Shown here one piece after another: positions 55,571 to 63,130 of a stretch of DNA of 64,000 bases. The stretch spans positions 186,001-250,000 of the forward strand of contig NZ_CP041387.1 of assembly GCF_007005445.1 (NCBI RefSeq), given 5' to 3'. Source of the DNA: Rhodopseudomonas palustris (lineage in GTDB: Bacteria > Pseudomonadota > Alphaproteobacteria > Rhizobiales > Xanthobacteraceae). Position numbers and translations under genes: made by a program. A model generated the notes under the pieces. It ran no database searches and was not told the DNA's origin. It worked only from the letters and a program-made list of their open reading frames with translations. Numbering within the stretch: position 1 is the stretch's first letter; every line of letters begins with the position of its first letter.

Positions 55571-56410
55571 TCAGGCCCTCCCTGCGACGCCGGCGAGATA
55601 GAAGGCGTTGTTCTCGAACGCGCGTTTGGCTTCGAGCGACACGGTGCGGCAAAGGTCGTCGGCGGCGGGCTGAGGCGCCTGATAGCGGATGATGTCGATG
55701 TCGCCCGGCGCGTAGCTGGGGGATGGGTCGAGCGGGTGCGGACAGTTCGACACCGCGACGAGCAGGTCGAGCTCGGCGCGCAGATCGACGAAGTCGCCCT
55801 TGTTGCGACGCTCGCCGTGCCATTCGAACCGGCCCTGCGAGTCGACGGCGACCGGAGCGAAGAATCCGATCGACGGGTGCAGGTCGCGGCGATCGAGCCC
55901 GAGCTTGCCGGCGGCGAGCACAAAATTGTCGCGGGTGTTGCGGAAACTGCCGGCGCCGTAGCGCGCCGCATTGGTCGCCGCGGTGGAGCCGCCGACCATG
56001 GTGTCGTGCGCGCCGCTGGTGTCCTCGATGATCGACAGCAGCGCACGGCCCATGTCGGACAGGATCACCCGGCCTTTGCGCAAGGACGCCGCCCACTGCA
56101 CCTTGATGGTGTCGGCATGGTTCAGCCGCTCGCTCGGATCAAACGCATTCCATGCCTGGATGCTGACGCAGGACGTGCCGCTGGTGTTGACGAGGCGCAG
56201 CGCTTCGCCGCGGCCGAGCTTGGTCACGTAGTACCAGCCACCCGGCACGGTCTCGCGATGGATGATCGCGTCCGCTGCGATCGGCGCGCCGTCGCGCGGC
56301 GTCGGCGGCGGCAAGGCCTTCGGTGCCTGTTGCTGGCCCAGTGCCTTGTGCTGTTCGTAGCGCTGGCGGTTGGCCTCGACTTCGGCCTTCTCTTGCTCGG
56401 TCAGGATCAT
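55571..56410 (-). CDS. Urea-carboxylase-associated protein, second probable carboxyguanidine deiminase subunit
   Basis: A 279-residue DUF1989-family protein starting at MILTEQEKAEVEANRQRYEQ. It is longer than its neighbour by an N-terminal helix and a proline-rich linker (PPPTPRDGAP). Shared core motifs are LVNTSGTSCVSIQAWNAFDP, SIIEDTSGAHDTMVGGSTAA, and VSNCPHPLDPSPSY. With the gene at 54933 it would form the heteromeric deiminase. An in-frame Met twelve to fifteen codons upstream is possible, but this ATG matches the family start. It follows the ABC ATPase gene by 38 bases. Confidence 0.85.
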   Translation of the reverse strand: MILTEQEKAEVEANRQRYEQHKALGQQQAPKALPPPTPRDGAPIAADAIIHRETVPGGWYYVTKLGRGEALRLVNTSGTSCVSIQAWNAFDPSERLNHADTIKVQWAASLRKGRVILSDMGRALLSIIEDTSGAHDTMVGGSTAATNAARYGAGSFRNTRDNFVLAAGKLGLDRRDLHPSIGFFAPVAVDSQGRFEWHGERRNKGDFVDLRAELDLLVAVSNCPHPLDPSPSYAPGDIDIIRYQAPQPAADDLCRTVSLEAKRAFENNAFYLAGVAGRA

Positions 56411-56448
56411 GCTGTCCTCACGGTGAACAAACGCCGGGTCGTCCCGGC

Positions 56449-57240
56449 TCATGCTCCCTGTGCGGCCGGGTCGTCCCGGCCGGAGCGGATTGGATGGTCG
56501 GTGCGCGGCTGCGCGATGCGCCGCGGAAAGATTTCGAGATCGCGCGAGATCGTGGCGCCGTAGCGCTCGCGCTCCTCGGGACGGTTGCGATTGCGCTCGA
56601 ACGCGATCACGCGGGTCGCCAGGCTGAACGCTTCGGACAGATCGTGCGTGACCATCACCACCGTCAGCTCGGTCTCGTTCCACAGCCGCTTCATCAGCAC
56701 GTGGATGTCGGCGCGGATGCCCGGGTCGAGCGCGCCGAACGGCTCGTCGAGCAGCAGGATCTTGGGGCCGCGCATGATCGCCTGCGCCAGCGCCAGCCGC
56801 TGCTGCATGCCGCCGGACAGCGACGCGGGATATTTGTGCTCGTGGCCCTTCAGCCCGACCTCGTCGAGCAGCGCCAGCGCCTGCTCGGTCGCCTCGCGCC
56901 GCGCCCGGCCGAACAGCCGGCCGAGCAGCCGCGACTGTTGCAGCTCGCGGCCGAACAGCACGTTGTCGAGCACGGTGAGATGCGGAAACACCGAATAGCG
57001 CTGGAATACCACGCCGCGATCGGCGTCGGGTTCGCTCGGCATCGGCCGGCCGTCGATCAGGATCCGGCCGCGGGTCGGCGTCTCCTCGCCGAGCAGCATG
57101 CGCAGGAAGGTGGTCTTGCCGCAGCCGGAGGGGCCGACCAGGGCGACGAAGGCGCGCGGCGCGACGTCGAGCGTGATCCGCTCCAGCACGATGTGGTCGC
57201 CGTATTCCTTCCAGACGTTGTCGAATCGGATCGCGCTCAT
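56449..57240 (-). CDS. ABC transporter ATP-binding protein (nitrate/taurine/guanidine-type)
   Basis: A 263-residue ATPase starting at MSAIRFDNVWKEYGDHIVLE. Walker A LVGPSGCGKTTFLRML, the ABC signature SLSGGMQQRLALAQA, and Walker B KILLLDEPFGALDP are intact. It belongs to the TauB/SsuB-like group that powers uptake of small nitrogen or sulfur compounds. The start overlaps the permease end by four bases. The riboswitch upstream of this operon points to guanidine as the imported compound. Confidence 0.93.
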   Translation of the reverse strand: MSAIRFDNVWKEYGDHIVLERITLDVAPRAFVALVGPSGCGKTTFLRMLLGEETPTRGRILIDGRPMPSEPDADRGVVFQRYSVFPHLTVLDNVLFGRELQQSRLLGRLFGRARREATEQALALLDEVGLKGHEHKYPASLSGGMQQRLALAQAIMRGPKILLLDEPFGALDPGIRADIHVLMKRLWNETELTVVMVTHDLSEAFSLATRVIAFERNRNRPEERERYGATISRDLEIFPRRIAQPRTDHPIRSGRDDPAAQGA

Positions 57241-58055
57241 TCCGCCCTCACCGCGGCGAACCAGGGGAAGGCCTTGCGCTGGATCAGTCGCAACGCCAGG
57301 TCCATCAGGAAGGCGAGCAACGTGATCCACACCACGTAGGGAATGATCACGTCCATCGCCAAATAACGTCGCACCAGGAAGATGCGATAGCCGAGCCCGG
57401 AGTCGGAGGCGATCGCTTCGGCGGCGATCAGGAACAGCCAGGCGGGGCCGAGCTGCAGCCGCAGCGAGTCGATCAATCGCGGCAGGATCTGCGGCAGCAC
57501 CACGCGGAGCGCGATCTGCCAGGTCGAGGCGCCGAGCGTCTGCGCCTTGATCAATTGCTCGCGTGGCAGCTCCATCACCCGCATCGCCAGGTCCCGGATC
57601 ATCGCCGGCAGCGTGCCGATCACGATCAGCGCGATCTTGGAGTTTTCGCCGAGCCCCATCACGATGAACAGGATCGGCAGCAGCGCCAGCGGCGGCACCA
57701 TCGACGTCACCGACACGAACGAGCCGAGCAGCGCGTTCGCGGCCGGCAGCAGTCCGATCACGATGCCGAACACGAGAGCCAGCGAGGTCGAGATCGCCAA
57801 CGCAGCGCCGAGCCGTTCCAGGCTCGCCAGCGTGTCCGTCCACAACAGATAGCTGCCGGTGCGGGCGTCGACCTGAAACGCCATCTGCTTGACTGCCTGG
57901 CCCATGCTGGTCAGGGCCGGCAGCAGCTTGTCGTTCGGATTCTCAGCGAGCCTGGCGCCGGAGCCCAGCAGATACGCAATGATCACCAGCACGAACGGCA
58001 GCGCCGCCATGTAGATGGCGAGTTGCCGTCCAGGCCTGATGTTCACCCATCGCAT
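57237..58055 (-). CDS. ABC transporter permease (guanidine-type importer)
   Basis: A 272-residue inner-membrane protein with about six helices, starting at MRWVNIRPGRQLAIYMAALP. The binding-protein-dependent signature region, LIKAQTLGASTWQIALRVVL followed by PQILPRLIDS, is the EAA loop that contacts the ATPase. Similar to TauC/SsuC permeases. It has a long N-terminal periplasmic segment between helices 1 and 2. It is 35 bases downstream of the binding-protein gene and overlaps the ATPase gene (GTGA/ATGA type). Confidence 0.92.
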   Translation of the reverse strand: MRWVNIRPGRQLAIYMAALPFVLVIIAYLLGSGARLAENPNDKLLPALTSMGQAVKQMAFQVDARTGSYLLWTDTLASLERLGAALAISTSLALVFGIVIGLLPAANALLGSFVSVTSMVPPLALLPILFIVMGLGENSKIALIVIGTLPAMIRDLAMRVMELPREQLIKAQTLGASTWQIALRVVLPQILPRLIDSLRLQLGPAWLFLIAAEAIASDSGLGYRIFLVRRYLAMDVIIPYVVWITLLAFLMDLALRLIQRKAFPWFAAVRAE

Positions 58056-58090
58056 CGTCGTGCTCCGGCTTGGCTTGTGGAGGTGATCGC

Positions 58091-59161
58091 TTACAGCTTG
58101 CCGGCCGCGGCCATGTCCATGAAGCTCGGGTCGAACCGCAGCTTCACGTTGGACTTGTCGCCGAGCACGCTCTTGTCTGCGAGCTCGATGCCGACGGCGT
58201 CGGCCGACTTCGCGCCCTTGCCGAGCAGGTCCTTGTCGAACAGGAACTTGCGGACGCGGTCCATGGTGCTGCCGATCGCCGCGCTCTTGGTGAAGGCTTC
58301 GGCGTCCGCGGCCTTGCTGAACAGCCTGGTCGAGGCGAGCTGGCTTTCGAAGCCGGCCAGATCAGTACCCGACGCCTTCGCCATCGCTTCCTTGGCGGCC
58401 TTGGCCTCGGCGCCTTCCGCCGTCATCTTCGCCATGGTCTCGTACCAGATCCCGACCAGCGCCTTGGCGAAGTTCGGATTGTCCTTCACCACCGCGGTGT
58501 TGGCGACCATCAGATCCATGATTTCGCCGGGGATCTGCGAGGAGTCGAATACCTTGTGGGCGTCGGGCGAAGAGAGGATTTCGGAGACGATCGGATTCCA
58601 CGTCACCACCGCGGTGACGTCGGCGGTCTTGTAGGCGGCGGCGAGGTCGGCGTCGGAAGTGTTGACGACCTTGATGTCCTTCTCGGTCAGCTTGTTGGAT
58701 TCGAGAGCCCGCGCCAGCAGATAGTGCGACACCGAGAACTCGACCAGATTGACTTTCTGGCCCTTGATCGCAGCCAGATCCTTCTTGTCCTTCAGGATCA
58801 CCGCGTCGTTGCCGTTGGAGAAGTCGCCGACGATCACCGCGGTGGTGTCGACGCCGCCGGCGGCGGGAATCGACAGTGCGTCCATGTTGGTGATCGTCAC
58901 CGCGTCGAAAGAGCCGGCGGTGTACTGGTTGATCGACTCGACGTAGTCGTTGAACTGCTTCACCTCGATGGTAATGCCGTATTTGTCGGCCCACTTCTTC
59001 ACGATGCCGGTGTCGGCGGCGTAGCCCCACGGCATCCAGCCGACATAGATCGACCAGGCGACCTTGAAGTCCTTCTTGGGGGCGGCGGAGGCTCCGGCGA
59101 CGCTCAGCGCGACGATCGAACCGGCGAGGATCAGAGAAGACAGCAAACGTGTTTTCCGCAT
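58091..59161 (-). CDS. ABC transporter periplasmic substrate-binding protein (guanidine-type importer)
   Basis: A 356-residue exported protein starting at MRKTRLLSSLILAGSIVALS, with signal cleavage likely after ASAAPK near residue 27. It is of the NMT1/TauA-like type: AWSIYVGWMPWGYAADTGIV, VEVKQF-like strand, and FDAVTITNMDALSIPAAGGV. The SBP comes first in the operon, nearest to the riboswitch. An in-frame ATG at 59203 exists, but the signal peptide begins at 59161. Confidence 0.92.
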   Translation of the reverse strand: MRKTRLLSSLILAGSIVALSVAGASAAPKKDFKVAWSIYVGWMPWGYAADTGIVKKWADKYGITIEVKQFNDYVESINQYTAGSFDAVTITNMDALSIPAAGGVDTTAVIVGDFSNGNDAVILKDKKDLAAIKGQKVNLVEFSVSHYLLARALESNKLTEKDIKVVNTSDADLAAAYKTADVTAVVTWNPIVSEILSSPDAHKVFDSSQIPGEIMDLMVANTAVVKDNPNFAKALVGIWYETMAKMTAEGAEAKAAKEAMAKASGTDLAGFESQLASTRLFSKAADAEAFTKSAAIGSTMDRVRKFLFDKDLLGKGAKSADAVGIELADKSVLGDKSNVKLRFDPSFMDMAAAGKL

Positions 59162-59562
59162 CGGATCATTCCTCAGAATCTGGTCACGATGAGGAATTGA
59201 CATGGACCATCGTTTGCCAATTCCTCGGCTTACGAGGTCTCCCGGGCTTTTGTCCCGCCGTGCGTCCGAAGGATTTCTCCCTCCGGGGGGCAGCTCTCGG
59301 ACCAGCGTCTGAAACAGACCGGAACCCTAGCCGCCAACTCTGGGCAGATTGTTGCCTCAACTCACCGGCGTTTGGAAGCATCGCACCGCACAAACAATGT
59401 GCAGGCGGCGACGGTTGTTTGTTCAAACTGGCGAGCCGACTGGCGGCGCAGGTAGGATCGTATGCCGTTGTTGACCGAGCTCAAATCTCCTCCCTCTATC
59501 GCCGTCGACGCCAACCGGGCGTTTGGGCTAGGCTCCACCAATCAGGCGCAGCAGAGGCGAAG
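59162..59562. other. Divergent regulatory region with riboswitch
   Basis: 401 bases between the guanidine operon and the sensor kinase. It holds the guanidine-I riboswitch at 59238-59334 (minus strand), a short CCTCG-TAAGC-CGAGG hairpin between it and the operon start, and a 34-codon ORF at 59462-59566 before the sensor kinase. Confidence 0.7.
59238..59334 (-). promoter_or_regulatory. Guanidine-I (ykkC) riboswitch
   Basis: Read on the minus strand, the conserved elements appear in order: GGCTAGGGTTCCG, then GCTGGTCCGAGAGCTGC, then ACGGCGGGACAAAAGCCCGG and GAGA at the end. These are the diagnostic core sequences of the ykkC subtype that binds guanidinium. It lies 77 bases before the binding-protein start, oriented to control the whole carboxylase operon. 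Guanidine binding normally switches such operons on. Confidence 0.93.
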
Positions 59563-59566
59563 GTGA
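59462..59566 (+). CDS. Possible 34-residue leader ORF before the sensor kinase
   Basis: ATG-started ORF, MPLLTELKSPPSIAVDANRA followed by FGLGSTNQAQQRR, whose stop overlaps the GTG start of the sensor kinase (GTGA). It has no known homologue to my eye, and its ribosome site is not obvious. It could couple translation of the kinase, or be chance. Confidence 0.25.
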   Translation: MPLLTELKSPPSIAVDANRAFGLGSTNQAQQRRR

Positions 59567-61950
59567 CCAGCAAGCTGTCGGCGTCCGAGCAGGCGCTCAT
59601 CGACCGGGAAAGGGAGCTCGCGGAGGTCCAGCGTATCGCCAAGGTCGGCGGTGTGGTGGTGGATCTGGCCGCGGGGTTCCGCAACCATCGATCCCCGGAA
59701 TATCTTGCGATACACGGTTTGCCGCCCGAAGCCGTCAACGAGACGCATGAAGATTGGGTCCGCCGGCTGCATCCCGAGGATCGCGAGCGCGCCGAACGGC
59801 AGTTTCTCGATCTCGTCAAGGGAACCTCGGACCGCTACTCGGCCGAGTATCGCATCATCCGCCCGAACGACGGCGAAGTGCGCTGGATCGCGGCGGAAGG
59901 GCGGATCGAGCGCGACGCATCGGGGCGTGCGGTGCGGATGGTCGGGGCGCATATCGACATCACCGATCGTGCCGTCGCACGTGAGATGCTGCGCGAGAGC
60001 GAGCAGCGCTTCAAGCTGATCGCCGACAGTGCGCCGGTGCCGATCTGGGGCACCCGTCTCGACCGCACCCGCAGCTTCGCCAACCGCGCTTATTGCGACT
60101 TCATCGGTCTACCCTATGACGAAGCACTGGTGTTCGACTGGCGCAGCATCATCCACCCGGACGATGTTGCGGAAGTTGTCCGCGCCAGCATTGCCGGCGA
60201 AGCCTCGCTGCTGCCGTTCGTGCTCGAGGGCCGCTATCGCCGTGCCGACGGGGAATGGCGCTGGATCAGGTCGGAGTCCCAGCCGCGGTGGGATCCGGCC
60301 GGGCGGCATATCGGATTCATCGGTGTTGCCCACGACATCACCACCGCCAAGCAGGCGGAAATCGAACTGCGCAACGTCAACGATACACTGGAGCGGCTGA
60401 TCGCGCAGCGCACCGCGCAACTGCATTCCAGCGAGTCGCAGCTCCGCACCATCCTGGAAACCACCAACCAGTATCAGGGCCTGCTCGATCTCAAGGGCCG
60501 ACTGCTGTACGTCAACGGCACCGCGCTGGCAGGGATTGCGGCCGAGCCGTCGCAAGTGTTGGGCGCATTGTTCTGGAGGACGCCGTGGTTCGCGGCCACG
60601 CCAGAAGCTCCGGAAGCGATCGAGCGCGCGTTCCAGGCGGCTCGGGCGGGGGAGATCGCAAAGCGTGATCTCGAACTGCAACTCCCGGCCGGCCCGCGCC
60701 ACATCGATTTCTCGTTGCGGCCGGTGGTGGATGCGCAGGGCGAGGTGATGGCGGTGCTGGCCGAGGGCATCGATTCGACCGAGCGCCGCCGCAACGAGGA
60801 GGCGCTGCGGCAGGCGCAAAAGATGGAAGCGGTCGGTCAGCTCACCGGCGGCGTCGCGCACGACTTCAACAACCTGCTCACCATCATCCGCTCCGCAGTT
60901 GATTTCCTGCGCCGGCGCGATCTGCCCGAGGAGCGCCGCCGCCGTTATGTCGATGCGATCTCGGATACCGCCGATCGCGCCTCGAAGCTGACCGGGCAGT
61001 TGCTGGCGTTCGCGCGGCGGCAGCCGCTGTCGCCGGTGGTGTTCGACGTCGCGGCCCAGATCCAGAGCATTGCCAATCTGATCCGCCCGCTGGTCGGCAG
61101 CCGGGTCGAGATCGACGTCGACACCGAGCCGGGACCGAACTACGCGATCGCCGATGTCGGACAGTTCGAAACCGCACTGGTCAATCTTGCGGTCAACGGC
61201 CGCGATGCGATGAACGGCGAAGGCCTTCTGTCGATCGCGCTGCGCCGCGTCGACGAGATCCCGCCGGTGCGGTCGCAGCCGGCACGGCCGGGTGCGTTCG
61301 TGGCGGTCTCGGTCACCGACAGCGGCAGCGGCATCGCGCCGGCTCATCTCGACGTGATCTTCGAGCCTTTCTTCACCACCAAGGAAGTCGGGCGCGGCAC
61401 CGGGCTCGGTCTCAGTCAGGCATTCGGCTTTGCCAAACAGTCCGGCGGCGAGATCAGCGTGCACAGCACGCTGGGCGAGGGTTCGACGTTCACGATCTAT
61501 CTGCCGCAGGCGCCGGCGCCGGAACAGACCGCGGCGGCGAAGCTGTCGCGCACCGATCCGGCCGGCGGGCTCGGCCATCGCATCCTGGTGGTGGAGGACA
61601 ACGTCGAGGTCGGCAAGTTCTCCACCGAGCTGCTGCAGGATCTCGGCTACACCATCAAATGGACGAAGTCCGCCGACGAGGCGCTGGCGGCGCTGGCCGA
61701 AGACGAGTTCGCGTTCGATCTGGTGTTTTCCGACGTGATCATGCCGGGCAAGAACGGCGTCGAGCTGGCGACGATCGTCCGCGAGCGCTATCCCGGCCTG
61801 CCGGTGGTGTTGACCAGCGGCTACAGCAGTGTGCTCGCCGAGAATGCGCATCAGGGCTTCGAACTGGTGCAGAAACCGTATTCGGTCGAGGCGATCTCGC
61901 GCGTGCTGCGGCGGGCGATTTCCGAGCGCAGGTCGCGGCCGACTGGATGA
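59563..61950 (+). CDS. PAS-domain hybrid sensor histidine kinase with receiver domain
   Basis: A 795-residue soluble protein if it starts at the GTG at 59563, preceded by GAGGCGAAG. Three PAS domains are seen (about 20-145, 150-275, 285-410), two with PAC motifs such as EWRWIRSESQPRWDPAGRHI. The kinase core has H433 in GGVAHDFNNLLTI, with NLAVNGRDAMN and GRGTGLGLSQAFG. The C-terminal receiver has D724 in LVFSDVIMPGKNG and a lysine in LVQKPYSVEAI. HDFNN kinases of this type are common in rhizobiales and often lack a linked regulator. An open extension to 59149 crosses the riboswitch and is rejected. Its signal is unknown. Confidence 0.9.
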   Translation: MTSKLSASEQALIDRERELAEVQRIAKVGGVVVDLAAGFRNHRSPEYLAIHGLPPEAVNETHEDWVRRLHPEDRERAERQFLDLVKGTSDRYSAEYRIIRPNDGEVRWIAAEGRIERDASGRAVRMVGAHIDITDRAVAREMLRESEQRFKLIADSAPVPIWGTRLDRTRSFANRAYCDFIGLPYDEALVFDWRSIIHPDDVAEVVRASIAGEASLLPFVLEGRYRRADGEWRWIRSESQPRWDPAGRHIGFIGVAHDITTAKQAEIELRNVNDTLERLIAQRTAQLHSSESQLRTILETTNQYQGLLDLKGRLLYVNGTALAGIAAEPSQVLGALFWRTPWFAATPEAPEAIERAFQAARAGEIAKRDLELQLPAGPRHIDFSLRPVVDAQGEVMAVLAEGIDSTERRRNEEALRQAQKMEAVGQLTGGVAHDFNNLLTIIRSAVDFLRRRDLPEERRRRYVDAISDTADRASKLTGQLLAFARRQPLSPVVFDVAAQIQSIANLIRPLVGSRVEIDVDTEPGPNYAIADVGQFETALVNLAVNGRDAMNGEGLLSIALRRVDEIPPVRSQPARPGAFVAVSVTDSGSGIAPAHLDVIFEPFFTTKEVGRGTGLGLSQAFGFAKQSGGEISVHSTLGEGSTFTIYLPQAPAPEQTAAAKLSRTDPAGGLGHRILVVEDNVEVGKFSTELLQDLGYTIKWTKSADEALAALAEDEFAFDLVFSDVIMPGKNGVELATIVRERYPGLPVVLTSGYSSVLAENAHQGFELVQKPYSVEAISRVLRRAISERRSRPTG

Positions 61951-61974
61951 GTGAGTTCGCTACGCTCCGCGAAC

Positions 61975-62769
61975 TCACATCATCAGCGGCCTGGCTTCTT
62001 CGGCCATCGTCTGCAGCAGCGGCAGGAAGCGGTCGATCATCTCGCCGGTGGTGATGCGGTCGACATGAGCGCCGATATTGGCGGCGGCGACGATGGCGCC
62101 GTCGTAGCGGCGGATCGGCACCGCGACCGAGCGGAAGCCGGGCTCGGCTTCGCGGTCGACCAGCGAGTAACCCTTGGTGCGATCGGCGATGATGGTGGCG
62201 ATCACCGTCTGCTTGTCGGTGATGGTCTCTTCGGTCTGCCTGGTCAGCGTCATGCCGTTGATCGTCGCCGTTAGCTCGCTGTTGTCGAGCCGGCTGAGCA
62301 GCACGCGGCCGACCGAGGTGCAGAACAGCGGCAGTCGGTAGCCGAGATCGATGCCGGCCGAGAACACCCGCGCCGGGCTGGCGCGCGCCACGAACACCGC
62401 GTCATCGCCGTCGAGTATCGCCAGCGAGCAAACTTCCTTGGCGCTGGCCGACACCCGATCCATCAGCGGCTGCAGCACCGCGCTGATCTGGTTCGACGCC
62501 AGATAAGCAGACGCCAGCCCGAGCACGCGCGGCGTCAGCGCGAACAGCCGGTCGTCGCTGCTGACGTAGCCGGCGCTCTGCAACGTCAGCAGGACACGTC
62601 GCGCGGTCGCGCGCGGCAGATCGCAGGCCTTGGCGACATCGCTCAGCGTCATCGGTCGCTTCTCGGTGCCGAAGGCCTCGATCACCCGCAGTCCACGCGA
62701 CAGGCTTTCGATGAACTCGGCGCTCTCGGTCGGCGCATCGTCGGCGGCGGGGCGTTTCAGCTTGGGCAT
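61975..62769 (-). CDS. IclR-family regulator (PcaR/PcaU/PobR type)
   Basis: A 264-residue regulator starting at MPKLKRPAADDAPTESAEFI. The helix-turn-helix is MTLSDVAKACDLPRATARRV (about residues 40-60), and the effector domain has GYRLPLFCTSVGRVLLSRLD and GYSLVDREAEPGFRSVAVPI. The PFVESLSRGLRV-like segment (FIESLSRGLRVIEAF) marks the protocatechuate-pathway branch, which responds to aromatic acids. It diverges from a Rieske oxygenase; palindromes in the 361-base gap are likely its operators. Activation of the oxygenase by an aromatic effector is inferred. Confidence 0.92.
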   Translation of the reverse strand: MPKLKRPAADDAPTESAEFIESLSRGLRVIEAFGTEKRPMTLSDVAKACDLPRATARRVLLTLQSAGYVSSDDRLFALTPRVLGLASAYLASNQISAVLQPLMDRVSASAKEVCSLAILDGDDAVFVARASPARVFSAGIDLGYRLPLFCTSVGRVLLSRLDNSELTATINGMTLTRQTEETITDKQTVIATIIADRTKGYSLVDREAEPGFRSVAVPIRRYDGAIVAAANIGAHVDRITTGEMIDRFLPLLQTMAEEARPLMM

Positions 62770-62847
62770 CGGTGGGTACTTCAGTGTGGGGTTGCTGGCG
62801 AGCCCTATGGCGAGTCTCCGCGACCTATGGGCGCTGAGCTATACGAT

Positions 62848-62864
62848 TGTTCGTTATACGAACA
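62848..62864. promoter_or_regulatory. Candidate IclR operator 1
   Basis: TGTTCGTTATACGAACA: perfect 7-bp inverted arms TGTTCGT/ACGAACA around TAT, 79 bases upstream of the regulator start. Palindromes of this size suit IclR-family dimers. Confidence 0.65.
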
Positions 62865-62964
62865 CAAGTTCGCTAATGCTTTGAGCGGGTGCCATCCTCA
62901 TAGGCAGCAATCGCGGAGAATTTGCTCTTGCGCGACTTGCTCTTTAGAGGCAGTTTCATTCTAA

Positions 62965-62990
62965 ACGAACGAATGTTCGTCTATCGAACG
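62965..62990. promoter_or_regulatory. Candidate IclR operator 2 (overlapping half-sites)
   Basis: ACGAACGAATGTTCGT (perfect 6-bp arms ACGAAC/GTTCGT) continuing into TGTTCGTCTATCGAACG. Three half-sites related to operator 1 in tandem, about 140 bases before the oxygenase start. Confidence 0.6.
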
Positions 62991-63130
62991 TTTTGCTGTG
63001 CAGAGCGAATGATGGTCAGGATCAATGTCAGCGGCTATGGCACCCACAAGCTGCTGCGCCCGCCGACCGCGATCGCTTCTGCGCTCACAAAAAGGCAGCC
63101 GCCCGAGGCTGCGCGAAGGAGGCCAACGCC

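Larger units (their letters stand above)
62770..63130. other. Divergent control region of the IclR and oxygenase genes
   Basis: 361 bases with no gene and lower GC in the centre. It carries palindromes at 62848-62864 and 62965-62990 that share a GTTCGT half-site. Confidence 0.7.

Noticed and set aside
59149..59562. N-terminal extension of the PAS sensor kinase to 59149
   Set aside because: It crosses the riboswitch on the opposite strand, and the translated part has no domain character; the GTG at 59563 has a ribosome site.
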